A DNA stretch of 64,000 nt from Desulfobulbus alkaliphilus (GCF_016918545.1 NZ_JAFFQC010000006.1:62001-126000); one strand, 5' to 3'; positions 17,131-26,231 are shown, numbered from the stretch's first letter. The notes: generated from the letters alone by a model not told the origin. Translations and numbers: made by a program.

Positions 17131-19347
17131 TCAGCTTATCTTGACAAGCTTGACAAAGTTGTTGCGTAAAGCATGGGTGCCGGTTTCCGGGTCGACCGCC
17201 AATTTGGTGATCAGACTCTGACTGTCCACGCCTTTATTGTAGCCGATGGACAGGTCAGGGCTCATGGAACCAAAACCATGGTACATGTAGACCGCATCCT
17301 CGCGGATACCAGGGGTGACCTTGACCGTGGTGGTGGTGCGCGACTCGATCCCGTCCTGGTTGACCAGGGAGACTTCATCCCCATCTTTGAGGCCGAGGCG
17401 GGCGGCCAGCTTGTCATTCACCCACACCGGGTTGGTATCATTTTCCGCCATCAGCCAGCTATTATTCTGGGTGCGGTTGAAGGTGTGGAGCGGTGAGCGG
17501 CCGGCCAGCAGGCGGTAATACCCTTCCGGGGCGCGTGGCACCGGGATATAGGTGGGGATCGGTGGATAGCCGTCCCAATCCAGATCGTCGCTGAAGAAGT
17601 GGACGATAAAATCGTCGTCCAAGCCATAGGGGTCATCCACGCCGGGCTGGATATGAATGCCGCCTTCAGCCCTTAACTGGGCCAGGGACAGGCCTGCGCC
17701 GGCGAGCATCTTGTCGTTGAGTTCCTCTTGGGTTTGGGCCGGGATTTTGTCCCCGTACCCCAGGCGCTTGGCTATCTCGTTGGTGATCCAGACATTGTCG
17801 CGGCGTTCAAAACCCGGGGGTGCAACGGGCATCCGGGCGGTGATGAACTGTTGGTGCTTTTCGGCCAGATCCCACTGGGTCCCGGTTTTGATCTGGTTGT
17901 AACATTCGAGATAGGAGCAGTCCGGCAGGAGGATGTCGGCAAACATGGTGATATCGGTGGGCATGATATCCACACACATGACAAAATCCATCTGCTCCAG
18001 CATCTTGATGGTTCTTGCCTGGTTGGGCAGAGTCTGGATAAGATTCTGGCCCCAGATGACACAGGCCTTGATCGGGAAGGGATCGCCAGTCAGGGCGGCA
18101 TCCCTGATCAGTTCCGTGGGTGTACCCGGGGGAGTAAAATGATGGACATCGAGGATGCGCTGCAGGCTGTCGACCTGCTCATCACCCATCGGCCACCGGA
18201 TATTGGTTATTCCCCTGGGGTTTTGAGCGGACACAAAGGAACCCTTGGCTCCAAACGCGCCAAGGATACCGGTGAGACAGGCCAAGGCCCGACCACGCTG
18301 GAAGTCGTTGCCGTACCAGGTGGAAAAACGGCCCGGGTGAATAGCGACATGGGGCATGTGAGCGGCCAGCAGATCGGCCACTTCCTTGATCTGGGCAGCG
18401 GGGATGTCACACTCCTCGGCCGCTTTTTCCAGGGTCCATTCCTTGATGCCCTCGGCCATGTCCTCGAACCCTTCGCCATACCGCTCGACAAAATCAATGT
18501 CGTATTTATCGTTCTGGATCAGGTAGTTCATGATCGCCAGCAGCAAGGCGGTGTCAGTGCCGGGTCGAATCGGCACCCAGATGTGCGATTTTGCTGCTGA
18601 TGCCGAGTATCGAGGGTCCACCACCACCAGCTTGGCACCGTTTTCAAGACCTCTGACATACTGTTTCACGTGGGAGAGGTGGATGTTCTCGCCGAAATGA
18701 CAACCAAGCAGAAAGATGACCTTGGCATTGGCCATGTCCACGTCCTCATTGGGCGGGATTTCAGTGGTCACCATGTAGGCGAGATCACGGACGCCGCGAC
18801 ACTGGTAAAACGAGGATTCGGAGATATTGGGTGTACCCACGGTTCGCTGGAAAAACTGGTTGGGATAGCGGGATGAGGAACCATGGGGAAACATGCACAC
18901 CGACTGGACACCGTCCCGGTCGATCACGGCCTTGAGTTTTTCAGCGCAGGTGTCCAGAGCCTCCTCCCAGGAGATCCGCTGCCATTTGGGCGCACCGCGG
19001 GAGCCGACATTTCTCATGGGGTATTTGAGCCGGTCGGGGTCATAGAGCATCTTCACCCCCGCATTGCCGCGGGCGCAGAGGGCACTTTCGTTATCGATGG
19101 ACTTGGGGTTGCCCTCCAGTTTAATCAGGCGGCCGTCACGAATTTTGCCGACCATCTGGCAGCGCCAGAAACACATTTCACATAACCCGCCGACTACGGT
19201 CTGGGTATTCTTGAATGTTCCTGGAGCCGCCAGCGGTGCTCTGACCACACCCGGTTGTGCTTGTGCCGCAATCTTGGAAAGGGGCACGGACGCAGCGGCA
19301 ATGGAGGCGGCTTTCAGGAAACTCCGCCTGGTTAAATGCCTTGCCAT
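17131..19347 (-). CDS. Molybdopterin oxidoreductase catalytic subunit, PsrA/PhsA-like, Tat-exported
   Basis: 738 aa. The Tat signal RRSFLK at residues 7-12 precedes a hydrophobic stretch, so the enzyme is periplasmic. The Fe4S4 site is C56-x2-C59-x3-C63 with C91 (CARGNAG). The candidate Mo ligand is Cys183 in SSFYQCRGV, the position held by Cys in polysulfide/thiosulfate reductases and NapA-type enzymes rather than Ser. The C-terminal molybdopterin-dinucleotide-binding domain contains RLLAGRSPLHTFNRTQNN and KDGDEVSLVNQDG. Sulfur compounds or a related acceptor are plausible substrates, but the sequence cannot decide between thiosulfate, polysulfide, arsenate or others. It is encoded between the ferredoxin subunit and its TorD-like chaperone, whose stop codon directly abuts this ATG. 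Confidence 0.88.
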   Translation of the reverse strand: MARHLTRRSFLKAASIAAASVPLSKIAAQAQPGVVRAPLAAPGTFKNTQTVVGGLCEMCFWRCQMVGKIRDGRLIKLEGNPKSIDNESALCARGNAGVKMLYDPDRLKYPMRNVGSRGAPKWQRISWEEALDTCAEKLKAVIDRDGVQSVCMFPHGSSSRYPNQFFQRTVGTPNISESSFYQCRGVRDLAYMVTTEIPPNEDVDMANAKVIFLLGCHFGENIHLSHVKQYVRGLENGAKLVVVDPRYSASAAKSHIWVPIRPGTDTALLLAIMNYLIQNDKYDIDFVERYGEGFEDMAEGIKEWTLEKAAEECDIPAAQIKEVADLLAAHMPHVAIHPGRFSTWYGNDFQRGRALACLTGILGAFGAKGSFVSAQNPRGITNIRWPMGDEQVDSLQRILDVHHFTPPGTPTELIRDAALTGDPFPIKACVIWGQNLIQTLPNQARTIKMLEQMDFVMCVDIMPTDITMFADILLPDCSYLECYNQIKTGTQWDLAEKHQQFITARMPVAPPGFERRDNVWITNEIAKRLGYGDKIPAQTQEELNDKMLAGAGLSLAQLRAEGGIHIQPGVDDPYGLDDDFIVHFFSDDLDWDGYPPIPTYIPVPRAPEGYYRLLAGRSPLHTFNRTQNNSWLMAENDTNPVWVNDKLAARLGLKDGDEVSLVNQDGIESRTTTTVKVTPGIREDAVYMYHGFGSMSPDLSIGYNKGVDSQSLITKLAVDPETGTHALRNNFVKLVKIS

Positions 19348-19950
19348 TTACTGTTCCTCCTTGGTGAAAAAATCGATTAACTGTAGTGACACCTTAAAGA
19401 AAGGATGTCGAGCTTCTTGGATGACTTTCTCCTGAAACCGTTGAAACCAGGGACGAAAAAGGGTGCGCAGGAAGAGTTCCTGGTCTGCATGTCGGCCTTC
19501 CCCAGCCAGTGCGGCAAGAAAATCGAGTTCAATGCTGATGTGGTCAGCGGGTTCGGTTGTCCTGGTGATATCATAGCCCCGCTGACGATAAAAATCTCTG
19601 GTCCGTTCAGTGGTCCGGCCCTGGAGGCACTTATCGCCGTCCAGATAGACCGAGGCATACGGGTGAACGGTTGTTCGGGGGGCGGAGTTGATGAACAACC
19701 GGGTGTATTCGGTGCGCAGTTCGTCGAGCGGATCAACGCTCTCTTCCCTCCACTGGCGAAAAGCCTTCAGCTCTGTCTGCCAGTCAAGGGATACCAGCAA
19801 CGAGTCCAAAGCAGCGAAGAGGGTGTCGTTGCAGAAAGCGGGGTCAGGGTAGCGCATGGTGGACGCAAGCAGAGCATACACGCCGTGGAGCGTTTCATCC
19901 TCCGCCGCCGAGACGTCGTCGAGATCGTTAAGAGTGCAGTTTTCTGGCAT
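19348..19950 (-). CDS. TorD/DmsD-family chaperone for the Mo-oxidoreductase
   Basis: 200 aa, all-helical cytoplasmic protein with the family pattern: YALLASTMRYPDP near the N-terminus, ELRTEYTRLFINSAPRTTVHPYASVYLDG, and DHISIELDFLAALAGE. These match the TorD signature (E-Y-x-x-L-F, and a DHI-x-x-EL-x-FL motif). Such chaperones bind the Tat signal of the catalytic subunit and help insert the Mo cofactor before export. It is the first gene of the operon; its stop abuts the ATG of the catalytic gene. The start ATG at 19950 is well placed behind a candidate promoter at 20052-20081. Confidence 0.87.
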   Translation of the reverse strand: MPENCTLNDLDDVSAAEDETLHGVYALLASTMRYPDPAFCNDTLFAALDSLLVSLDWQTELKAFRQWREESVDPLDELRTEYTRLFINSAPRTTVHPYASVYLDGDKCLQGRTTERTRDFYRQRGYDITRTTEPADHISIELDFLAALAGEGRHADQELFLRTLFRPWFQRFQEKVIQEARHPFFKVSLQLIDFFTKEEQ

Positions 19951-20051
19951 AGGGGGAGTGAGTTGTCAGTGGAATCCGTGGTGGGGAATCAGCGTCGCTG
20001 TCTCGGAAGGGGTGCGTGGGCCAGGAGCGGACAAGTGCGCGGATTACAGAT

Positions 20052-20081
20052 ATTATCAAGGTAGAGTTGTTTCAATTTCAA
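20052..20081 (-). promoter_or_regulatory. Candidate promoter of the torD-Mo-oxidoreductase operon
   Basis: On the minus strand: TTGAAA (20081-20076), 18-base spacer, GATAAT (20057-20052), about 100 bases before the torD start. The -35 region also overlaps an imperfect palindrome (GTTG...CAATTTCAAC) that could be an operator. Confidence 0.45.
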
Positions 20082-20266
20082 CTATATCAGCGGTGAAAGG
20101 GATACGATTTTTCGGTCACAGTGTAGCACAGAATATTTTTTTTCACAAGATTCCTATCCGCCGCGCTCACACTTTCGGGAAGGTTGATGGTTGAGGGTGT
20201 TTTGACCCGGAAAGATGTTTCTTTGCAACCGGGATGGGCTGGAAAAAGATGGTTCTGATTTACGGC

Positions 20267-20295
20267 TTGACCGGCAACGTTATGCCTGTTATAAG
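20267..20295 (+). promoter_or_regulatory. Candidate sigma70 promoter of the thioesterase gene
   Basis: TTGACC (20267-20272), 17-base spacer, TATAAG (20290-20295), 107 bases before the ATG at 20402. Close to consensus. Confidence 0.5.
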
Positions 20296-20401
20296 TCGAA
20301 TATTACACTATTTGTTCAATTCCCGGAGTAGCGTTTCTGCCTGTGCAAACAGGTGGGACAGTACCGGGGCAACCCGCTTCTTTCCAGGGAGGATCGTTGA
20401 T

Positions 20402-20782
20402 ATGGAAATTCAGATACCACAAGGAATTCGCGGCAAAGAGGAATTGATCGTTGGTTTTGAGGATACAGCAGCCCGGTACGGAAGCGGGCTGGTCGAGGTT
20501 TTTGCCACACCGGCCCTGGTCGCTCTGATGGAAAAAACCAGCCTGCAGTCGGTGCTGACCTATCTGCCGGAAGGGTACGGTACGGTTGGCATCAAAATTG
20601 ATATCGCGCACAGTAAGGCCACTCCCATCGGTATGAAGGTCACCTGTGAATCGCATCTGGTAGAAATCGATCGCCGTCGTCTGGTTTTTGAACTGGTCGC
20701 TCATGATGAAAAAGGGGAGATCGGCAAAGGCCGACACGAGCGGTTCATTATCGATACCAAAAAATTCATGGAGAAACTGTAG
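20402..20782 (+). CDS. FlK-like hotdog thioesterase
   Basis: 126 aa from the ATG at 20402, behind a good AGGGAGGA site; the upstream extension of the frame lacks conserved sequence. The protein has the small hotdog pattern of the fluoroacetyl-CoA-thioesterase-like group: a central helix VFATPALVALMEKTSLQSVLT near residues 30-50, then the GTVGIKIDIAHSKATPIG strand pair and a C-terminal ELVAHDEKGEIGKGRHERFII strand with its conserved H-E-R. Family members hydrolyse various acyl-CoA or acyl-ACP thioesters; the substrate here is unknown, and true fluoroacetyl-CoA activity should not be assumed. It appears monocistronic and faces the next gene tail to tail. Confidence 0.75.
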   Translation: MEIQIPQGIRGKEELIVGFEDTAARYGSGLVEVFATPALVALMEKTSLQSVLTYLPEGYGTVGIKIDIAHSKATPIGMKVTCESHLVEIDRRRLVFELVAHDEKGEIGKGRHERFIIDTKKFMEKL

Positions 20783-20904
20783 ACCAGCTGTTTGCTTGCC
20801 CATTCTTTCCATCTAGAAACGAGGGCTGTGTGGGGTTTGTCATGCCTCCGAGGAGCTGGTGTGCGTTTGTGACCGTTCACCTTCGAGGAGCGCGGCACAG
20901 AATG

Positions 20905-21444
20905 TCATTCCCTGGGAAGATTGTAGCGGCTCAAGACCCTGTACAGCATGTCGGGGAGGTCGTTTTTCTGGCGGGAGCTGCGTTGAATCTGTTTGAGGCA
21001 TTTATCGAAGGTCAGCGTTTCGCCAAGAGAAATATGACGGAGAATAAGAGAGATAAGCCTGGTAATGGTGGTCAGGTTGGAAATGCGTGACTGCAATTCG
21101 TGATCGCGATCAAAGGCAGTCGACGCAAACACCTCCACCGGCTTACCCGCCACTTCACTCACCGAGAGGTACCACTTGTTGCGGTCCCGGTCCACGGTCC
21201 GATACCTTTTCCCGTCAAGAACATCAGGCAACTCGGCCTCACTGTCGATGGACCGTTTTTCCAGATTGGCAAGGATCGGTTCGTTGCGATGCAGCAGCCA
21301 AAGTGCCCGTATTCGCTCCGGATGATCCCTGATGGTGTCAACAATAATCCGACAGGACTGGCAAGCTCCGTCCTCAGACAACAACGACGGTTGCTGTTGT
21401 TGTCCACAAATGCTGCAAGCAGAAATTGGAATTTCGTTTTTCAC
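20905..21444 (-). CDS. Zn-ribbon plus TSCPD-like domain protein
   Basis: 179 aa. The N-terminus has two CxxC pairs (C10/C13 in CSICG and C28/C31 in CQSC) suggesting a zinc ribbon. A linker follows, then residues about 80-175 with RYRTVDRDRNKWYLSVSEVAGKP... and EVFAS, resembling the C-terminal TSCPD domain of B12-dependent ribonucleotide reductase (pattern K-x-Y-x-T-x-x-x-x-G-x-P-x-EVF). After this come helices with TRLISLILRHISLGETL. It is not attached to a catalytic ribonucleotide reductase domain and none is encoded nearby. A regulatory or accessory role in ribonucleotide reduction is possible but is only inference. It converges on the thioesterase gene, and repeats lie just upstream. Confidence 0.5.
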   Translation of the reverse strand: MKNEIPISACSICGQQQQPSLLSEDGACQSCRIIVDTIRDHPERIRALWLLHRNEPILANLEKRSIDSEAELPDVLDGKRYRTVDRDRNKWYLSVSEVAGKPVEVFASTAFDRDHELQSRISNLTTITRLISLILRHISLGETLTFDKCLKQIQRSSRQKNDLPDMLYRVLSRYNLPRE

Positions 21445-21466
21445 GATCTAGCTCCGTTTTTATAGC

Positions 21467-21507
21467 CCTGAATCCATGACGGTGGGTGGGACGCTCACGG
21501 ATTCAGG
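21467..21507 (+). repeat. Dispersed inverted-terminus repeat, 41-bp end-to-end remnant
   Basis: Starts CCTGAATCCATGACGG and ends CGCTCACGGATTCAGG, so both family termini are joined and the interior is lost. CCTGAATCC / GGATTCAGG is a perfect 9-bp inverted repeat. Flanks ATAGC and ATAAC match at 4 of 5 bases. Confidence 0.75.
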
Positions 21508-21686
21508 ATAACGCTCACTGCCAAGGCGTGGCGTCCTCCTCGGAACGAGCAAGATACAACGGCATTGATAAAAGGACAAGCCAGGAGAACGGCAGTCGCC
21601 GGCAGACAGCTTAGATGAGTTAATTTGTCTGGCTGCTGTTGAGCTCTGCACCGGGTGGAACCCGTTCAGCTGAGGATGATGTGTAC

Positions 21687-21811
21687 TTCAATACGTGCCG
21701 GCTGAACGCTTGTTTTGGATATTTATTGCTGTCCTCAGGTTATAATTTTAGCGGAATCCTTGATAATAACCTTCACCAGCCTCCCTTCGGACGGACGCTC
21801 ACAGGTCCAGG
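21687..21811 (+). repeat. Dispersed inverted-terminus repeat, short class (125 bp)
   Basis: Left end degenerate (TTCAATACGTGCCGGCTG...), then the shared ACGCTTGTTTTGGATAT and ATAACCTTCACCAGCC blocks, joined directly to the right end (GGACGCTCACAGGTCCAGG). Flanked by perfect 6-bp direct repeats GTGTAC (21681-21686 and 21812-21817). Confidence 0.85.
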
Positions 21812-21927
21812 GTGTACATACTGCCTCACCGCCTTTTCCCTTGCAGAATCAATCTTGTTTGTTAAAATTACAAGCTTTATGCAGGGTCCACTTTTTTACT
21901 TTTTTCTGAGATGCATAGAGAACGGGA

Positions 21928-24735
21928 ATGGATTACAAGGATACGCTGAATCTGCCACAGACCAGATTTAAAATGAAGGCCAACCTGACCCAGAAAGAGC
22001 CGTTGGCGCTTAAGCGCTGGGACAGGGAGCAACTCTACGAGCAATTGCAGCAGGCAGCAGCGGACCGACCACTTTTCGTTCTCCACGACGGTCCTCCCTA
22101 TGCCAACGGTAACATTCATCTGGGTACAGCTTTCAACAAGGTGCTCAAGGATATTATTCTTCGATCTAAACGACTGGCCGGGTTCAATGCACCTTTTATT
22201 CCTGGCTGGGACTGCCATGGCCTCCCCATTGAACATAACGTTGATCTTGACCTCGGGGCCAAGAATCAGACCATATCGGTTCTGGGAAAGCGTGCTGCCT
22301 GCAGGTCCTATGCGGAAAAATGGATAAAAACACAACGGGAACAGTTCAAACGTCTTGGGGTGCTCGGAGACTGGGAGCATCCCTACCTGACCATGAACTA
22401 TGCTTATGAGGCGGTTATCGCCAGGGAGTTCAATACGTTCCTGTTGTCCGGGGCGATTGTCCACGCCAAGAAACCAGTATATTGGTGTGCGACTTGTACC
22501 ACGGCTCTGGCCGAAGCCGAGGTGGATTATGGCGATCATACCTCGCCATCGGTGTACGTCAAGTTTCCCGTCGTTGACGATCTTGGTGCAGTGGTGCCGC
22601 AACTTGCAGGACGCACAGTGCAGGTGCTGATCTGGACCACGACGCCCTGGACTCTGCCTGCCAATCTGGCCATTGCATTTCATCCGCAAACCGAATACGC
22701 CGCCGTCGAGGTCGGTGCCGAAGTCTGGATCCTGGCCAAGGAGTTGGTCGCATCCTGCATGAGCTTGTTTTCGCTTGAAGACTACACTGTCATTGCCACT
22801 TTTTCCGCCACTGGGCTGGAGGGAAAACGCTGCCGCCATCCCTTCATACAGCGGGACTCTCTGATGGTCCTCGCCGACTATGTGACCACCGAGGCCGGAA
22901 CAGGGTGTGTACATACCGCCCCTGGTCATGGCGCTGATGACTATCTCACCGGTCTCCGTTATGGTCTGGAGGCGTTCTCGCCGGTGGATGATCAGGGTTG
23001 TTTTACCGCGGCGGCGGGCAAGTATGAAGGAATGCGGATTCCCGACGTCAACCGGCAGCTTTTAGAAGATATGGAATCCGCCGGCGTTCTGGTCAAAGAG
23101 TCTTCCTTGAACCATAGCTATCCCCATTGCTGGCGTTGCAAAAAACCGGTGATGTACCGGGCCACTGCCCAATGGTTTATTTCCATGGACAAACTGCAGT
23201 TGCGCGATCTGGCCTTGCGGGCCATCGAAGAAGTCACCTGGACGCCTGCTTGGGGCAAACAGAGGATTCAGGGGATGGTCGAGTCCAGACCCGACTGGTG
23301 TCTGTCCCGTCAACGGTCCTGGGGAGTGCCGATTACAGTCCTTTCCTGTGCCGAATGCGGCGAGGTGCTCAAGGATGCGGGGGTATGTGACCGGATCGAT
23401 CAACTCTTCCGCAGAGAAGGGGCTGATGCCTGGTATACACATGAAGCAGTTGATTTCATCCCCCACGGAACACGCTGCGTCTGCGGTCACGGTTCGTTTC
23501 GCAAAGAAACCGATATTCTGGATGTCTGGTTTGATTCCGGTACCAGCCATGCCGCTGTCCTCGAACACCGCCCCGAACTGCGTGCCCCGGCGGACCTGTA
23601 TCTTGAAGGCAGTGATCAACACCGCGGCTGGTTTCAATCCTCCCTTCTCACCGCTGTCGGGACGAGGGGCCGAGCACCCTATGCAGGTGTCTTGACCCAC
23701 GGCTATGTGGTCGATGGCCAGGGTAAGAAGATGTCCAAATCGGTTGGCAACGTCATCGCCCCTCAGGAGGTCATCGACCAGTACGGTGCCGAGGTGCTGC
23801 GTCTGTGGGTTGCCAGTGAAAACTATCAGGATGATGTCAAGGTCTCCGATGAAATTCTCCGGCATGTCTCCGACGCCTACCGCAAAATGCGCAATACTTT
23901 GCGTTTTCTGCTCAGTAATCTCTATGATTTCAACCCAGCTACCGACAAGGTTCCCCAGGAGGCATTGCTCGACATCGATCGCTGGGCCCTGGTGAAGTTT
24001 GCTGAGTTGAGCGAGCGTATCACCAGCGCGTATGAGCGCTATGAGTTTCATGCCATTTATCAGGGGCTGCATACTTTTTGTGGGATTACCATTTCCAGCC
24101 TTTATATGGATGTGCTCAAGGACCGGCTGTACTGCTCCGCTCCGACCAGTCCGGAACGACGGGCAGCACAAACTGTCATCCACCGTATCCTCGACGGGTT
24201 GTTGCGATTGATGTCCCCAATCCTCTGTTTTACGGCCGCGGAAGCATGGGAACACCTCTATGATCATAGCGAGGAAACCCCACTGCGGGAGTCCGTGTTC
24301 TTTACCGACTTTGCTCAAATCGATGATATCCTTCGAGACAGGTCTTTTAATGAGCGATGGAATACGCTACTCACTCTGCGAAGTGCTATAACTCGGGTGC
24401 TTGAACTGGCCCGAAGGGATAAAATCATTGGCCTCTCGTTGGATGCGGAGGTGGTTCTGCGGGTTGAGGATACATGGGCTGGTTTCCTCGCTGACAATAT
24501 CGAGCAACTACGGGAACTCTGTATTGTTTCCAGCCTGCGGCTGGCTGGGGAAGAAGATCAGGATCGGCTCTTCACCCCGGCGGAGATTCCCGTTGGCGTC
24601 GCTCTTGCTGTCCATCCGGCGCCCGGTGTGAAATGTGAGCGTTGCTGGATGGTTACCACAACCGCTGGCGAAGATCCCCAACATCCTTCTCTCTGCCGTC
24701 GTTGTGCCAAGGTTGTCAGCGCACTGGCGGTTTGA
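21928..24735 (+). CDS. ileS: Isoleucyl-tRNA synthetase
   Basis: 935 aa, the normal bacterial length (about 940). The class I HIGH-type motif is PYANGNIHLG near residue 55-64, and KMSKS lies near 600. The sequence also has GWDCHGLPIEHNVD, the editing domain (TTTPWTLPANLAIAF, GTGCVHTAPGHG) and LEGSDQHRGWFQSSLL. The C-terminal zinc-binding module carries CERCW and CRRC, typical of the bacterial enzyme. The start MDYKDTLNLPQTRFKMKANL is the standard N-terminus. lspA begins 13 bases after the stop and fabD follows, so these form one operon. A short copy of the dispersed repeat lies about 110 bases upstream. Confidence 0.97.
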   Translation: MDYKDTLNLPQTRFKMKANLTQKEPLALKRWDREQLYEQLQQAAADRPLFVLHDGPPYANGNIHLGTAFNKVLKDIILRSKRLAGFNAPFIPGWDCHGLPIEHNVDLDLGAKNQTISVLGKRAACRSYAEKWIKTQREQFKRLGVLGDWEHPYLTMNYAYEAVIAREFNTFLLSGAIVHAKKPVYWCATCTTALAEAEVDYGDHTSPSVYVKFPVVDDLGAVVPQLAGRTVQVLIWTTTPWTLPANLAIAFHPQTEYAAVEVGAEVWILAKELVASCMSLFSLEDYTVIATFSATGLEGKRCRHPFIQRDSLMVLADYVTTEAGTGCVHTAPGHGADDYLTGLRYGLEAFSPVDDQGCFTAAAGKYEGMRIPDVNRQLLEDMESAGVLVKESSLNHSYPHCWRCKKPVMYRATAQWFISMDKLQLRDLALRAIEEVTWTPAWGKQRIQGMVESRPDWCLSRQRSWGVPITVLSCAECGEVLKDAGVCDRIDQLFRREGADAWYTHEAVDFIPHGTRCVCGHGSFRKETDILDVWFDSGTSHAAVLEHRPELRAPADLYLEGSDQHRGWFQSSLLTAVGTRGRAPYAGVLTHGYVVDGQGKKMSKSVGNVIAPQEVIDQYGAEVLRLWVASENYQDDVKVSDEILRHVSDAYRKMRNTLRFLLSNLYDFNPATDKVPQEALLDIDRWALVKFAELSERITSAYERYEFHAIYQGLHTFCGITISSLYMDVLKDRLYCSAPTSPERRAAQTVIHRILDGLLRLMSPILCFTAAEAWEHLYDHSEETPLRESVFFTDFAQIDDILRDRSFNERWNTLLTLRSAITRVLELARRDKIIGLSLDAEVVLRVEDTWAGFLADNIEQLRELCIVSSLRLAGEEDQDRLFTPAEIPVGVALAVHPAPGVKCERCWMVTTTAGEDPQHPSLCRRCAKVVSALAV

Positions 24736-24748
24736 ACTGGTTTTTCCC

Positions 24749-25213
24749 GTGACTTGGTTTTTCAGCATCATCATTTTGACCGTGTTCGTCGACCAGGTCA
24801 GTAAGTACTGGGTATTTCATAATTTCATTCTTTTTGAAAGTAGAACCATCCTGCCCGGTTTTTTCAATCTGACCTATTTGACCAATAATGGAGCGGCCTT
24901 CAGTATTCTGGCCGGCCAGCCGGCACTGTGGCGACAGGTCTTTTTTATCGGCACCGCTCTGGTCGCCCTGGTGCTGATCTGGCTCTTTCAAAGAAGTTAC
25001 GGTAGAAACAGTACGCTGTACACCGTGGCCCTGGCCTTGGTTGCCGGCGGTGCTGTCGGCAATATGATCGATCGGATCCGCTTTGGATTTGTCATCGATT
25101 TTCTTGATTTTCACATTGGTAGCTACCACTGGCCGACCTTTAATGTCGCAGATTCCGCCATTTTCATCGGTGTTTCTCTGTTTATTTTTAAAAACCTGGT
25201 GCTTGATCGCTGA
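24749..25213 (+). CDS. lspA: Lipoprotein signal peptidase (signal peptidase II)
   Basis: 154 aa from GTG at 24749 (E. coli 164 aa). The frame stays open into the end of ileS, but GTG follows that stop by 13 bases and gives the usual N-terminal membrane helix WFFSIIILTVFVDQVSKYW. Four membrane segments are visible. The two catalytic aspartates lie in GNMIDRIRFGFVIDF and FNVADSAIFIG. The enzyme removes signal peptides from prolipoproteins, which suits the many lipoproteins in this window. ileS-lspA adjacency is common in bacteria. Confidence 0.94.
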   Translation: MTWFFSIIILTVFVDQVSKYWVFHNFILFESRTILPGFFNLTYLTNNGAAFSILAGQPALWRQVFFIGTALVALVLIWLFQRSYGRNSTLYTVALALVAGGAVGNMIDRIRFGFVIDFLDFHIGSYHWPTFNVADSAIFIGVSLFIFKNLVLDR

Positions 25214-25250
25214 ATAAGGGCACCTGGAACCCGCACCGCAGAACTGAATC

Positions 25251-26201
25251 ATGAAAAAAGCAGCAATAATTTTTCCAGGTCAGGGATCCCAGTATCTCGG
25301 CATGGGTCAGGTCTTTGTCGAACACGATCCCGATGCCATGGCGGTCATGGATCTTGCCGAGAAAATCAGTGGATTCCCTATTCGCCGACTGTGCTTTGAA
25401 GGACCCATTGAGGATGTAACCAGGGTACTGTACCTGCAACCCGCGTTGACAGCGGTGAATCTGATTTGCTGGCATCAATTGAAAAAACGCCTGCCTCACT
25501 TCTGTCCCGCTTTTCTCGCTGGACACAGTTTGGGAGAATATTCAGCACTGTATGCCTCCGGGGTCCTTTCGCTGGAAGATACCCTTGCTTTGGTGACCAA
25601 GCGTGGTGAACTGATGGAACGCGAGGGCGCCAGAAATCCGGGCGGCATGCGGGCGGTCATTGGCTTGGGTATCGAGGAGATCGAGCGGATCCTGCAGGAG
25701 TACTCCGGGCCTGGAGTGGCTGTCGTTGCCAATCACAATACAGGCGTTCAGGTGGTCCTGTCCGGTGACACCAGGGGGCTCGACGGGGTTAGTCAACTCT
25801 GCGCCGCGCGGGGTGCTAAAGTCATTGCCCTGAATGTGAGCGTTGCCAATCACAGCCCACTGGTGGCTGGGGCGGTTGCTGATTTTGCGGAGTACATGGC
25901 GGGGATTTATTTCCAAAGCCCTGAAATACCAGTTCTTTTTAATGCAACCGGAGGGTACGAGCATCAGCCTCGCGAGATCAAAGCGATCATGGCTCGGCAA
26001 ATCGCCTCGCGGGTCCGTTGGCTGGAAAGCATGTCTCGGATGATTGAGGAAGGAGTTGAGCTTGTCGTTGAACTGGGTCCAAAAAATGTGTTGACCGGCA
26101 TGATGAGGAAAATACTGCCGCGAAAAACGGACATCCTCTGCCTGCAAGCTGACGGTCCGGAAGCTCTTGATGAGGTTGTCAGGGTGCTGAGCAAGCGATA
26201 A
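25251..26201 (+). CDS. fabD: Malonyl-CoA:ACP transacylase
   Basis: 316 aa, normal family length. The N-terminal FPGQGSQYLGMG motif is followed by the active-site GHSLGEYSAL (Ser near residue 93), the substrate-binding Arg region (REGARNPGGMRAVIGL) and the catalytic His segment NVSVANHSPLV. It loads malonyl groups onto acyl carrier protein in fatty-acid synthesis. It is 37 bases after lspA, with no other fab gene in the window. The ATG at 25251 matches the conserved MKKAAIIFPGQGSQ start, although the ribosome-binding site is weak. Confidence 0.95.
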   Translation: MKKAAIIFPGQGSQYLGMGQVFVEHDPDAMAVMDLAEKISGFPIRRLCFEGPIEDVTRVLYLQPALTAVNLICWHQLKKRLPHFCPAFLAGHSLGEYSALYASGVLSLEDTLALVTKRGELMEREGARNPGGMRAVIGLGIEEIERILQEYSGPGVAVVANHNTGVQVVLSGDTRGLDGVSQLCAARGAKVIALNVSVANHSPLVAGAVADFAEYMAGIYFQSPEIPVLFNATGGYEHQPREIKAIMARQIASRVRWLESMSRMIEEGVELVVELGPKNVLTGMMRKILPRKTDILCLQADGPEALDEVVRVLSKR

Positions 26202-26231
26202 CGCCTTGGACCACCATCGTTTTCTTCTTAC

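Larger units (their letters stand above)
19951..20401. other. 451-base divergent promoter region
   Basis: Separates the torD operon (minus) from the thioesterase gene (plus). It holds one good promoter candidate in each direction, listed separately, and nothing else that I recognise. Confidence 0.5.

Noticed and set aside
23062-24318. 418-codon minus-strand frame
   Set aside because: Shadow of ileS, which is complete and conserved.
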